From the NCBI RefSeq assembly GCF_002003465.1, contig NZ_BDDQ01000051.1, positions 1-48,218 of the forward strand: a stretch of 48,218 nucleotides of DNA, read 5' to 3'. A program made the translations under genes and the position numbers. The notes beneath the pieces are model-generated. The model ran no database searches and was not told where the DNA came from. It was given only the letters and a program-made list of their open reading frames with translations. Shown piece after piece: positions 26,165-34,640 of the stretch. The stretch's first letter is position 1, and every line of letters begins with the position of its first letter. This stretch comes from Caenibacillus caldisaponilyticus (GTDB taxonomy: Bacteria; Bacillota; Bacilli; Bacillales; Sporolactobacillaceae).

Positions 26165-27019
26165 ATGGACAACGGCCATACGGTCCGGTCGCTCTGGGAT
26201 CTCGGTTTTTTTGAACTGTTCCATCCGGTCATGCTGATCGTTTTAATCTCCATCGCCTATTGGTACGTCAAAGCCGTCAAAGCGAAGGAAGCCCACCCGT
26301 CCAAAAGCAAAACGTTCTTTTTTATGACCGGCTTATTGCTCTTTTATATCGCGGAAGGCAGTCCGCTTAAAGCGTTCGGCCATCATTTCTTATTCAGCGC
26401 CCACATGTTCGACATGTCGATCTGTTATTTTATTGTGCCGCCGCTCGTGTTGGGCGGAATGTACGGCTGGATGGCCGCGCCGATATTTAAGCCGCGATGG
26501 CTGCGCCGATTGCTGCATGTCATCACCCATCCGCTGCTCGCCGTCACGCTCTTTAATTTTTTGATCTCTTTATACCATATCCCCGTGATCTTCAACACCG
26601 TCACGGTCCACGACGTGTTGATGACGGCAGCCGACGTCGTGCTCTTGATCTTCGCTTTTGTCATGTGGTGGCTCGTTGTCCAGCCGGAAGGGGCAGGCAC
26701 AAGACGTTTAAAGCCGATCGAAAAAGTCGGGTATGTGTTTGCGGCAAGCATATTGCTCACCCCGGCCTGCGCCTTGATCATGTTCAGCAACCATGTGGTT
26801 TACGATCCGGTGCTCCATGAACCCAGGGTTTTCGAGTTTTTCACTCCGCTCCAAGATCAGAAAGCCGGCGGTGTGGTCATGAAGGCCATCCAAGAAGTCG
26901 TCTTCATCGGCGCGCTCGTTTATATTTTTGCGGGTTGGGCGAAGGCGGACAAAGACCCGGAAGGCAACGATTTGAATCCGAAATCGGAATGGTTGGCGAA
27001 CAAGCCATCCCAAATTTAA
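26165..27019 (+). CDS. ctaG: Cytochrome c oxidase assembly factor CtaG
   Basis: A 284-aa polytopic membrane protein of the caa3-type CtaG family, with about seven transmembrane segments. Landmarks: FFMTGLLLFYIAEGSPL, FSAHMFDMSICYFIVPPL (conserved His), LFNFLISLYHIPVIF and a His-containing SNHVVYDP. It helps insert copper into the caa3 oxidase. ATG at 26165 follows GGGGG by seven bases; a TTG six bases upstream is less likely. The ctaC-F oxidase genes themselves are not here. Confidence 0.93.
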   Translation: MDNGHTVRSLWDLGFFELFHPVMLIVLISIAYWYVKAVKAKEAHPSKSKTFFFMTGLLLFYIAEGSPLKAFGHHFLFSAHMFDMSICYFIVPPLVLGGMYGWMAAPIFKPRWLRRLLHVITHPLLAVTLFNFLISLYHIPVIFNTVTVHDVLMTAADVVLLIFAFVMWWLVVQPEGAGTRRLKPIEKVGYVFAASILLTPACALIMFSNHVVYDPVLHEPRVFEFFTPLQDQKAGGVVMKAIQEVVFIGALVYIFAGWAKADKDPEGNDLNPKSEWLANKPSQI

Positions 27020-27326
27020 ACAGCGTTTTTGTCGTGAAACAATGGTAAGGCGTTGAACATGCGGCTTAAAGCACGGCTTTCCGCCTGATTTTCCCATCTC
27101 TATCGTCCCTGCGCCATTGACGAAAAAGAAATGTGAGGTTCGCTAGCCCTCCGCGCTGCGGAAGGCTTTTTTTGCGCCCAGTCATGTCAAGTGGGCGCTG
27201 GCGGGGACGTTCGGCGGACGGCCCAAGGGTTCCAGCCAAATAAAATCTATTAAAGGACAACTTTTCATCATGAAAAGAGGATCGGAATCATAGAGATATG
27301 GTAAATGAACGAAAGAGGCCGATCCT
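27020..27326. other. Intergenic region ctaG-spoIIP
   Basis: About 307 bp with the ctaG terminator in its middle. Toward spoIIP, a CATAGAGAT element with an upstream TCATCAT is weakly SigE-like, but the spacing (17) is poor. Nothing else is seen. Confidence 0.4.
27145..27174 (+). terminator. Intrinsic terminator after ctaG
   Basis: AGCCCTCCGC pairs with GCGGAAGGCT (one mismatch), followed by a T7 tract. Confidence 0.8.
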
Positions 27327-28466
27327 ATGTTGGAAACGTCTATCCGCCGCGATAAATCCTCGCTTCGCCAAATGATTTCCATCATGCCGACAGCGATCAC
27401 GATCGTCTTTGTTCTCGTTGCGCTGCTGACGATGCCTGGTGCGAAACGCTTTTTTGCTTTCGCCAGCGTCAGGGACGCCTTGGCAGGCATAAAAGCGGAA
27501 AACATCGTGGAAATGATGGGATGGGAACATCCGTCATTCGGACAAGATTTGCCGCGCGATTATGAGAAAATCAGTTTTACGAAGCTCGCCTTGCGGGCGG
27601 CGACCCATATCAACTTCGAAGATGAGCGGAGTCTGTTGGGAAATGAACTGCCGGGCTTTACGGTTTTTGATACGGAAATCGTCGTCGCCGGCGAAGGGAC
27701 GAATTATACGAACGTGCCGATCGAATCCCCGCCGCCTCTGGATTATATTTTGGAGCGCCAAAAGGAAGAAGGGGCCGGAGTAGACAAGTCGAAGAAAACG
27801 CCGCCGCGGGCGGCCGCGAAAAACGCGCAAGTCTTCTTATATTCGACGCACAGTTGGGAATCGTATTTGCCGTTGCTCGGCAAAGCGGGGGCGCAAAATG
27901 CCAATCTGGCCACGAGCGCCAAAACGAACATTCATCTCGTCGACGAAATGTTAAAAAACGCGCTGGCGAAATACGGCGTTCAGGCGACGATCGACGAGAC
28001 GAACATTTCGACCGTGCTGAAAGAGAAGAATTGGGGCACCGAAAAGGCGTATAACGCCTCGCGTCCGATCGTCCAGCAAGCCATTGCCGGCAACCACGGC
28101 TATCTGCTGATCATCGATATTCACCGCGATTCCGCGCGAAAACCGCAAACGACGGCCACGATTCACGGCCATTCGTACGCGCGCGTGTCCATCGTCATCG
28201 GGAAGGGCAACCCGTATTCGGATCAAAACGAGCTCATCGCCAAAAAACTGAACGCCAAGATGAACAAGGACTATCCCGGCTTGAGCAAAGGCATTTTCTT
28301 AAAAAGCCGGACCGAGGGAAACGGCGTGTATAACCAAGATTTATCGCCCCACGTTCTTTTGTTCGAAATCGGAGGCGTTGACAATACGAAAGAAGAACTC
28401 GAGCGGACGGTGAACGCGTTGGCCGATGTGTTGAGTGACTATGTGAAAAACGCCGAAAAAGTTTAA
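27327..28466 (+). CDS. spoIIP: Stage II sporulation protein P
   Basis: A 379-aa membrane-anchored peptidoglycan amidase/endopeptidase that, with SpoIID and SpoIIM, thins septal wall to drive engulfment. A transmembrane segment spans about residues 20-37. The extracellular region has the SpoIIP motifs VFLYSTHSWESY (zinc His), IIDIHRDS, a YARVSIVIGKGNP segment and LLFEIGGVDNT. An Ala/Lys/Pro-rich linker lies near 150-170. ATG at 27327 follows AGAGG. The gpr gene usually next to spoIIP in Bacillus is not present here. It is expected to be under SigE control. Confidence 0.95.
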   Translation: MLETSIRRDKSSLRQMISIMPTAITIVFVLVALLTMPGAKRFFAFASVRDALAGIKAENIVEMMGWEHPSFGQDLPRDYEKISFTKLALRAATHINFEDERSLLGNELPGFTVFDTEIVVAGEGTNYTNVPIESPPPLDYILERQKEEGAGVDKSKKTPPRAAAKNAQVFLYSTHSWESYLPLLGKAGAQNANLATSAKTNIHLVDEMLKNALAKYGVQATIDETNISTVLKEKNWGTEKAYNASRPIVQQAIAGNHGYLLIIDIHRDSARKPQTTATIHGHSYARVSIVIGKGNPYSDQNELIAKKLNAKMNKDYPGLSKGIFLKSRTEGNGVYNQDLSPHVLLFEIGGVDNTKEELERTVNALADVLSDYVKNAEKV

Positions 28467-28528
28467 TTTCATGGAGGGGCAAAGCCCGCAGAATTATTAT
28501 CGAATCCTTTCCGGGTTTGGAAGCGATC

Positions 28529-28561
28529 AAGACGGAACGATCCGGGCGTTCCGTCTTTTTT
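28529..28561 (+). terminator. Intrinsic terminator after spoIIP
   Basis: AAGACGGAACG / CGTTCCGTCTT (28529-28539, 28547-28557) is an 11-bp perfect stem with a T6 tract. Confidence 0.92.
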
Positions 28562-28597
28562 GCAACAATGAATCATGGCGCCATTCCCGGCCCCCAT

Positions 28598-28626
28598 TGA
28601 CGGTCTTTTTCGAGATCATATAAAAT
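28598..28626 (+). promoter_or_regulatory. Sigma-A promoter of the crcB operon
   Basis: TTGACG (28598-28603) and TAAAAT (28621-28626) with a 17-bp spacer; an overlapping TATAAA gives a 15-bp spacer. The leader would be about 90 nt. Confidence 0.6.
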
Positions 28627-28660
28627 AATCGCTGTGTACAACTGGCAGTGACCTTCACGA

Positions 28661-28700
28661 GCGGACTCCTGCCAACAGAAGCCGGCAGGAGTCCGCGCTT
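28661..28700 (+). promoter_or_regulatory. Strong hairpin in the crcB leader
   Basis: GCGGACTCCTGCC (28661-28673) and GGCAGGAGTCCGC (28684-28696) form a 13-bp perfect stem with a ten-base loop, followed by GCTTTT, directly before the AAAGGAGAGGG ribosome site. It could be an attenuating terminator. The surrounding leader does not show the fluoride riboswitch (crcB motif) consensus that I can recall. Confidence 0.6.
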
Positions 28701-28721
28701 TTAAAGGAGAGGGATCAGGGG

Positions 28722-29117
28722 ATGACCGCTGTGGCGGTCGGTTTTTTCGGAATGATCGGCGCCTTGTTGCGTTACGGGATGGATGAAGCCATCGGCCGGT
28801 GGTGGCACGGCGCCTTTCCCATACCCACGCTGATCGTGAATCTTCTCGGCTGTTTTGCGCTGGGATGGTTCACGGCGCGTATAAAAGCGCGCGACGACAT
28901 CCACCCGTACATCAAAACGGGAGTATCGACCGGGATGATCGGCTCGTTTACCACGTTTTCCGCTTTTAGCGTTGAAACCATCCAATTGCTGGAAAAAGGC
29001 GCCGCCGGCTTGGCGGTGCTCTATGTTTTGGCGAGCCTCCTCGGCGGCGTGCTTTTCGTGGCCGCCGGTTTCCGATCCGGCACTTCGCGTTTTGGAAACG
29101 GGGGAATGGATCCATGA
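28722..29117 (+). CDS. crcB1: Fluoride channel CrcB/Fluc, subunit 1
   Basis: A 131-aa four-helix membrane protein of the Fluc family that exports fluoride. Conserved segments: GMIGALLRYGMD, FPIPTLIVNLLGCFALGW (pore Asn), TGMIGSFTTFSAFSVET (phenylalanine track). Fluc works as a dimer; Bacillales often encode two subunits for a heterodimer. ATG at 28722 has GGAGAGGG. The stop overlaps the ATG of the second copy by four bases. Confidence 0.93.
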   Translation: MTAVAVGFFGMIGALLRYGMDEAIGRWWHGAFPIPTLIVNLLGCFALGWFTARIKARDDIHPYIKTGVSTGMIGSFTTFSAFSVETIQLLEKGAAGLAVLYVLASLLGGVLFVAAGFRSGTSRFGNGGMDP

Positions 29118-29457
29118 TTCGAGCGGTCCTTCTCATCTCGGTCGGCGCTTTTTTCGGGGCGATCGGCCGCTATTATCTCGGAAAGTGGTTCAACAAAGGG
29201 GGGTTTCCGCTCGGTACGCTCTTCGTCAATCTCCCCGGCGCCTTTCTCCTCGGCTGGCTTTGGGGAAGCGGCGCCGCCGAGCCCTATCAACTGTTGTTCG
29301 GCACCGGATTTTTAGGGGCGTTGACCACTTTTTCGACTCTTAAAATTGAATGTTCAATCTCATAAAGCAAAACCGGTCCGTTTTGCTCGCGTACACCGCC
29401 GTCACGTATATCGGCGGACTGCTTCTGGCGTGGCTCGGGTATGTTTGCGGACGGTAA
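29114..29457 (+). pseudogene. crcB2: Fluoride channel CrcB/Fluc, subunit 2, frameshifted
   Basis: The first frame (29114-29365) gives GAFFGAIGRYYLGKWF, TLFVNLPGAFLLGWLWG and GFLGALTTFSTLKIECS, then stops early. One base appears missing near 29358-29366; the -1 frame then continues LIKQNRSVLLAY, TAVTYIGGLLLAWLGYVCGR and TAA at 29455-29457, giving a normal length of about 114 aa. The truncated product lacks the fourth helix and would probably not form a channel. A sequence error is an alternative. Confidence 0.85.
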
Positions 29458-29548
29458 ATCGCGAATTCCAACGGCTTTCATATGGCGCCGTTATTGGTTT
29501 TGCCTCTAAGAGGAAACGACTAAATCTACGAACATGAACGGGGACGGT

Positions 29549-29873
29549 ATGCCGATTCTCGCGGATAGCCGCGGAGATCGCGCGCGAACGGCGTTGGAAC
29601 GCTTGTCGGCATATTATAAGGATGAAGCGATGGCGCGATCGGCCGCAGTGATCTCGGGTTTAGGAAGAGGCGGAGAGGGACGCGGGGAAACTTTTTCAAA
29701 AAAAGCAGGTTTTATCCCTGTTTGTCTTACATGATCGGCAGGCGTTGTGGCCGACCCCGATCGGGATTTGCCCGATGGAACGCGCGGCGGAGGAGCCGAG
29801 CCGGCGCTACGTTTTAAAAGCGATGGACTTTGCGGGAGCGGTCAGTAAATGGCAAAGGGTGGAGCGGCTATGA
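29549..29873 (+). pseudogene. Unrecognised ORF coupled to the Mug-type glycosylase, frameshifted
   Basis: The first frame (ATG 29549, ending 29734) begins MPILADSRGDRARTALERL. A +1 shift between about 29660 and 29705 leads into a frame with GKLFQKKQVLSLFVLHD, ALWPTPIGICPMERAAEEP and RRYVLKAMDFAGAVSK, ending in TGA at 29871-29873. That TGA overlaps the glycosylase ATG as ATGA, which is why I think the second frame is real. I do not recognise the protein. The start is uncertain. Confidence 0.5.
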
Positions 29874-30424
29874 AAGGCGACGGATCTGTACACGGGGGCC
29901 AATTGCCGGATCATCTCCGGGAAGGCTTGAACATTCTATTCATCGGCTTTAACCCGAGTCTAACATCGGCCGAAACGGGACATCACTATGCGAATCGCAA
30001 CAACCGGTTTTGGACGATCTTGCACCGGGCCGGATTGACGCCGGTCAAATTGACCGCGCAAGAAGATGCCTCCCTGTTGGATTACGGGTATGGCTTGACA
30101 AACATCGTCAGCCGGCCGACGAAATCGGCGCGCGACCTCTTTCCTGAAGAATACCGAGAAGGCGCCGCCGTCCTGAGGGAAAAGCTCGCGCGCTTTCGGC
30201 CGAAAGTCGCTTGTTACGTCGGGAAAGGCGTCTACCAAGCGTTAACCAAAAAAAAGGACGTGCCGTGGGGCAAGCAGAAAGATTCCGTCGTCCCCGGCGT
30301 CATTGATTTCGTCGCTCCGTCTTCGAGTGGTCTTGTTCGCATGCCGCTGGAAGACATCGTTTCGATTTACAGGCGTTTAAACGATTGGCCGCGTTGGTGG
30401 AACGAAATGCCCACGGATAGATAA
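29870..30424 (+). CDS. mug: G/U mismatch-specific DNA glycosylase, Mug/TDG family
   Basis: A 184-aa uracil-DNA glycosylase superfamily protein of the Mug type. Motif 1 is LFIGFNPSLTSAETGHHYANRNNRFW (Asn in GFNPS is catalytic in the family), followed by YGYGLTNIVSRPTKSA and motif 2 VVPGVIDFVAPSSSG, with SSSG contacting DNA. It removes uracil or ethenocytosine mispaired with G. ATG at 29870 has GGTGGAG and is coupled to the preceding frame; an ATG at 29849 has no ribosome site. Confidence 0.9.
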   Translation: MKGDGSVHGGQLPDHLREGLNILFIGFNPSLTSAETGHHYANRNNRFWTILHRAGLTPVKLTAQEDASLLDYGYGLTNIVSRPTKSARDLFPEEYREGAAVLREKLARFRPKVACYVGKGVYQALTKKKDVPWGKQKDSVVPGVIDFVAPSSSGLVRMPLEDIVSIYRRLNDWPRWWNEMPTDR

Positions 30425-30571
30425 AGAGGCGTGGCCGGCATAGGACGGCTCCGCGATGGCGAGACGCTGTTCATCGGATCAAAATGGGCCTGCGTTTTTA
30501 GAGGCGATCGCTTATTGCTCGCCGCATGGTTTTCATTTAGCGGCGGAACGGGGCGGTTTCCTTTGGAGGCC

Positions 30572-30600
30572 TTGACGTGTTATGAAAAATCATGTATAAG
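30572..30600 (+). promoter_or_regulatory. Sigma-A promoter of tyrS
   Basis: TTGACG (30572-30577) and TATAAG (30595-30600) with a 17-bp spacer. It places the start near 30607, at the front of the T-box leader. Confidence 0.8.
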
Positions 30601-30606
30601 TTTTTT

Positions 30607-30845
30607 AAAAGACGATGACGGGACGAAGTAGCGGGCATCTCCCTGCTTCAGAGAGTCGGCGGTTGCTGCGAGCCGATGCACAGATGTTGCGCGAATTACC
30701 TCCCCGAGTTGTCCGCGTGAACGGGATGAGTAGCGCGGAACGGCAACGAGCCGTTATCTCGCCGAGTGGGGCGGATTTCGCCGATCTGCCCAAAAAGGAT
30801 GGTACCGCGTGTCGAGCGCTCCTTTACGGGAGGGCTTTTTTTATT
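30607..30845 (+). ncRNA. T-box riboswitch (tRNA-Tyr sensing) of tyrS
   Basis: A canonical T-box: stem I with ACGAAGTAG, the distal AGAGAG and CGGTTGCTGCGAGCC parts, and antiterminator core TGGTACCGCG at 30800-30809. The likely specifier is TAC at 30697-30699 in GAATTACC, matching tyrosine. The terminator is AGC-CTCC / GGAG-GCT with a T7 tract ending at 30843. Uncharged tRNA-Tyr stabilises the antiterminator and allows tyrS expression. Confidence 0.93.
30815..30845 (+). terminator. T-box regulated terminator of tyrS
   Basis: The stem AGC/GCT and CTCC/GGAG with one G-G mismatch is followed by TTTTTTTATTTT. Its 5' arm is the partner of the T-box antiterminator. Confidence 0.8.
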
Positions 30846-30876
30846 TTACTGATCATTTTATATCGGAGGGAAAGAC

Positions 30877-32139
30877 ATGGACATCATCGGAGATCTTGAA
30901 AAGCGGGATTTGCTGTTTCAAATCACCGACCGCGAAGGTTTACAGGAAGCGTTAAAGGAGCCGATTGCGCTTTATTGCGGATTTGACCCGACGGCGGACA
31001 GCCTGCACATCGGGAATTTGCTGCAAATCATCGTCCTAAAAAGGTTCCAGGAAGCGGGACATACCCCGATCGCGCTCGTCGGCGGAGGGACCGGGTTGAT
31101 CGGCGATCCGAGCGGCCGGTCGACGGAACGCGCGTTGAACGAGCGGCAGACCGTCGAACAATGGGCGGATAAAATCAAAGGGCAACTGTCCCGGTTCCTT
31201 GATTTTGATTCGAAGAAAAACCCCGCCAAAGTCGTCAACAATTATGACTGGCTCGGCGCCTTGCCGCTTATCGATTTTCTGCGCGACGTCGGCAAACATT
31301 TTCCGGTCAATTACATGCTCACTAAGGAATCCGTGACCGCTCGTATGGAATCCGGCATTTCGTTCACGGAATTCAGCTACATGATTTTGCAAGCCTACGA
31401 TTACTTGAACCTTTACGAGAAAGAAAACGTGCGCTTGCAAATCGGCGGCAGCGACCAATGGGGCAACATTACGACCGGGTTGGAACTGATCCGCAGAAAC
31501 GGCCATGAAACGCCCGCCTTCGGCCTGACCATGCCGCTCATCACGACGAGCGACGGCAAAAAATTCGGCAAGTCGGCCGGCAATGCGGTCTGGCTCGATC
31601 CGGAAAAAACGACGCCGTACGAGTTTTACCAATTCTGGATCAACACCGATGACCGGGACGTCATTCGTTTTATTAAGTACTTCACCTTCCTGTCGTGGGA
31701 AGACATCGCCGAACTGGAACGCGAAGTGGAGACGGCGCCGGAAAAACGGGTGGCGCAGCGGACCCTCGCCGAAGAAATGGTGAAGCTCGTTCACGGCGAA
31801 GAGGCGCTTCACCAGGCGGTGAAGATCTCGGAAGCGCTCTTCAGCGGCGACTTTGGTGCGTTGTCGGCCGACGACATCCGCCAAGGATTCCGCAACGTTC
31901 CGTCGCATACGGTAAGTGAGACTGGCGACAAGAATATCGTCGACCTGCTCGTCGAAGCGAACATTTCAAGCTCCAAACGCCAGGCCCGCGAAGACGTCCA
32001 AAACGGCGCGATTTCCATCAATGGCCAGCGCATCACCGATTTGGGCTACACAGTTACGGAAAAGGACCGCATCGGCGGCGAGTTCACCGTCATCCGCCGC
32101 GGCAAGAAGAAATACACGTTGATCAAGTATCCATCATAA
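30877..32139 (+). CDS. tyrS: Tyrosyl-tRNA synthetase
   Basis: A 420-aa class I synthetase. HIGH signature HIGN at residues 44-47 (TADSLHIGNLLQ), tyrosine-binding SYMILQAYDYL and QIGGSDQWGNI, KMSK signature KFGKSAGNAVWL near residue 230, and a C-terminal S4 RNA-binding domain (SSSKRQAREDVQNGAISING). ATG at 30877 follows GGAGG. Controlled by the T-box upstream. Confidence 0.98.
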   Translation: MDIIGDLEKRDLLFQITDREGLQEALKEPIALYCGFDPTADSLHIGNLLQIIVLKRFQEAGHTPIALVGGGTGLIGDPSGRSTERALNERQTVEQWADKIKGQLSRFLDFDSKKNPAKVVNNYDWLGALPLIDFLRDVGKHFPVNYMLTKESVTARMESGISFTEFSYMILQAYDYLNLYEKENVRLQIGGSDQWGNITTGLELIRRNGHETPAFGLTMPLITTSDGKKFGKSAGNAVWLDPEKTTPYEFYQFWINTDDRDVIRFIKYFTFLSWEDIAELEREVETAPEKRVAQRTLAEEMVKLVHGEEALHQAVKISEALFSGDFGALSADDIRQGFRNVPSHTVSETGDKNIVDLLVEANISSSKRQAREDVQNGAISINGQRITDLGYTVTEKDRIGGEFTVIRRGKKKYTLIKYPS

Positions 32140-32208
32140 TCCTAAAAAAGCCAGGCTGAACGGCTATGGGCTTCACGCCGTGTCAGTCCACGCTCTTTGT
32201 ATTCAAAA

Positions 32209-32254
32209 AGGGCTGACCCTCGGTCGCCATCGGGGCCGAAGGGTCAGCTTTTTT
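32209..32254 (+). terminator. Intrinsic terminator after tyrS
   Basis: GCTGACCCTCGG pairs with CCGAAGGGTCAGC (one mismatch), followed by a T6 tract. Confidence 0.88.
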
Positions 32255-32570
32255 GTGTACCCGGAATTGGTGTTTCCTTCAGATTTAAGAAATAACGGTC
32301 GGAAAGATTGGAACAGTGACGGCGTTGAGTAGGGTGTAACCGAAGCTTTGCGGCACATCTCATGGCGCAATTTATGCTCCGGGTCGATGAACGAACAAAG
32401 ATTTTTCATTTTACAAGGATTTTGGGCGTGGTTATCGAAGTGATTGATAAGGCGGGTGATAGGCGTTCATATAAAGATATAAATAGCGCCGCGATTGAGC
32501 GGGTACAGGTCTTCGGCACAAACGGTTGATCAAGGTGGGATAACCATCATAAAAGGAAAGGGGGAGCACC
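32255..32570. other. Lower-GC intergenic region
   Basis: About 316 bp, visibly richer in A/T than its surroundings. No gene or RNA recognised. A TTTCATTTTACAAGGAT stretch near 32403 is promoter-like at most. Confidence 0.4.
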
Positions 32571-32864
32571 TTGGGCAAGCTATTTAAAGCACTTTTATAC
32601 GGTCTGAGTTTCATCTTATTATATGCTTTGCTTTTAATTGTCGGCCCGCTCATCTTGCTGCTGGCGGGTCATAACCACCTCGCCTCAGAACCTGCGCTCT
32701 TTGGGCACTCCTTGTACAAAGTGAATATCCATGATCATGCTTTCAAATCGGCAGCGACCATTTTAGGCGTTTTCTTATCCTTTGTGTTGGGCATCGTGTT
32801 TTTCGCCTTGATCCGACTGATTGCTTCCTTCTTTAAAAAGCCTTCCAACAAAATGGCCTCATAA
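32571..32864 (+). CDS. Small membrane protein, two transmembrane segments
   Basis: A 97-aa protein with hydrophobic segments at about residues 8-31 and 63-86, separated by a polar loop (HNHLASEPALFGHSLYKVNIHDH) and ending KKPSNKMAS. Family unknown. The TTG at 32571 follows AAAGGGGGAG at good spacing, which supports translation. The gene shares the lower GC of the preceding region. It is convergent with the MATE gene. Confidence 0.7.
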   Translation: MGKLFKALLYGLSFILLYALLLIVGPLILLLAGHNHLASEPALFGHSLYKVNIHDHAFKSAATILGVFLSFVLGIVFFALIRLIASFFKKPSNKMAS

Positions 32865-32928
32865 AGACATGGACGGATCACTTAAAGCGATGGCCAAACG
32901 CCTTAAAAAGGGGGAGGTTAGGAACCCG

Positions 32929-34296
32929 TCAAGAGGGCGAGTTCGCTGCCGTCCCCCGCGTCTTTTTCTGAATTTGCCATAACCGGAAGCTGAGGGCGAT
33001 CGCGCCGATGGCCAGCCCGGAGATCAAGCCGATCCAATAGCCGTCAGGGCCAAGCGGCGTCCAATGGGCCAAACCGAAACCGACGGGAAGGCCGATCACC
33101 CAATAGACGATCAACGTGATGATCGATGGAGCGTTGACATCTTTATAACCGCGAAGCGCCCCTTGAATCGGCGCTTGGATTGCGTCGGACAATTGAAAGA
33201 ACGTGGCGTACAAAAGAAAGTGGGCGGTCATGGCGATCACCGCCGGGTCTTTGGAATAAATCGCCGCGACCTGCTTGTTGCTGATGAGGAGCGCGGCGGC
33301 GAAAATGACGGCCATGCCAAGCGCGACGGTCAAACCGAGGGCGCCGTACTCGCCGGCGTCTTTGTAGCGCCGGGCGCCCGCCTCATAGCCGACGGCGATC
33401 GTCAGCGCCATGGAAATGGACAAGGGGACCATGTATAAAAAGGACGCAAAGTTCATGGCCGCTTGATGACCGGCGACGACGACGGTATCAAACGCGCTCA
33501 TGAGCAGCGTGACCGCGGAAAAAATGCTCGTCTCAAAAAAGATCGCCAGCCCGATCGGCACGCCGGTCTTCAAAAGATCTTTCCATACTTTCAATGAAAC
33601 GGCCGGCCAGCGCCGAAACGCATGGTACATCCGGAAAGGTTCGGCTTTGGCGATGACGAAAAAGGCGATCGCCGTGATGATCCAATACGTCAGCGCCGTG
33701 GCGACGCCGGCGCCGACCCCGCCGAGTTCGGGAAAACCGAATTTCCCAAAGATGAATACATAGTTGAACAGCGCATTGATCGGCAGCGCCGAGAGCGTAA
33801 TCAACATGGACAGGCGCGTCATGCCGTGCGCATCGATAAAGCAACGCAACGTCCCGTAGACAAAAAGCGGAAAGATGCCTATCGCCAAAGCTTTCAAGAA
33901 GTTTTCGGCGATCTTATGTACGTGCGGTTTGAGCTTCATCTGATCCAGAATCGGATCGAGCAGGAAAGCGCCTGCAATCAGCACGAGGAACGCCACGGCG
34001 ACGGACAAATAGACCGCTTGCAAAAGCGTATGGGGGATTTTCTCCTTTTCATCCGCACCGAGCAGATGGGAGACCATTGGCGTGAGCGCGAGCAAGATTC
34101 CATTGAGCCCCGTCGACACCGGCACCCACAACCCCGATCCGATCGCCACGCCGGCGAGATCGTCCGTGCCGTGTCGTCCGGACATGAAGGTGTCAAAAAA
34201 ATTCATCGCATACATCGCGACTTGCGTAATAAAAATCGGCAGCAACAAAGAGAGCAGCAGTTTGAGTTTTTCGGCTTTTGTCTTGGTCGGGTACAT
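32929..34296 (-). CDS. MATE family efflux transporter
   Basis: A 455-aa protein with twelve hydrophobic segments, the NorM-like MATE layout. Typical segments: ITQVAMYAMNFFDTFMSGRHG (helix 1) and VVVAGHQAAMNFASFLYMVPLSISMALTIAVGYEAGA (helices 7-8). It exports cationic drugs or metabolites using Na+ or H+ gradients; the substrate is unknown. ATG at 34296 follows GGAGGAGA. Confidence 0.93.
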   Translation of the reverse strand: MYPTKTKAEKLKLLLSLLLPIFITQVAMYAMNFFDTFMSGRHGTDDLAGVAIGSGLWVPVSTGLNGILLALTPMVSHLLGADEKEKIPHTLLQAVYLSVAVAFLVLIAGAFLLDPILDQMKLKPHVHKIAENFLKALAIGIFPLFVYGTLRCFIDAHGMTRLSMLITLSALPINALFNYVFIFGKFGFPELGGVGAGVATALTYWIITAIAFFVIAKAEPFRMYHAFRRWPAVSLKVWKDLLKTGVPIGLAIFFETSIFSAVTLLMSAFDTVVVAGHQAAMNFASFLYMVPLSISMALTIAVGYEAGARRYKDAGEYGALGLTVALGMAVIFAAALLISNKQVAAIYSKDPAVIAMTAHFLLYATFFQLSDAIQAPIQGALRGYKDVNAPSIITLIVYWVIGLPVGFGLAHWTPLGPDGYWIGLISGLAIGAIALSFRLWQIQKKTRGTAANSPS

Positions 34297-34640
34297 ACGT
34301 TCTCCTCCAGCGGTGAGTCTGTAACACAGTATAACATATAAAAATCGGTCAGTGCGGGAGAATTTCCCTGATGATTTGACCCGCCATCAACAAGGGAATC
34401 GCATCGGCCGGCCATCGCCTGTCATGGCTCGGCGGATGTTTTTAAAAGGCCTTCAATCTCTGAGAACAACGGCCTTCCATCCAATGTCTTATATAAACTG
34501 CATTCCAGCGACGGCGGACCTTCCAAAACGTTATCGCTCTCGCGATGCCTTTCGCGGCAACGCGGGAGCGGATGTTTTTTCGGGGCGATTACATAGCATT
34601 TACGGGAATAGTAACAATAACCGAAAAGGAGGAAGCGGAA
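34297..34640. other. Divergent intergenic region, MATE / APC permease
   Basis: About 344 bp. TATAACATATAAAA near 34331-34345 is AT-rich and probably contains the MATE promoter on the minus strand. No gene or RNA is supported; the longer frames overlap the permease leader without ribosome sites. Confidence 0.4.

Noticed and set aside
28626-28721. Fluoride riboswitch upstream of crcB
   Set aside because: Context suggests it, but the aptamer consensus is not visible; only a simple 13-bp stem is present.
31036-31908. 290-aa minus-strand ORF opposite tyrS
   Set aside because: An antisense shadow of tyrS with no ribosome site or recognisable domain.
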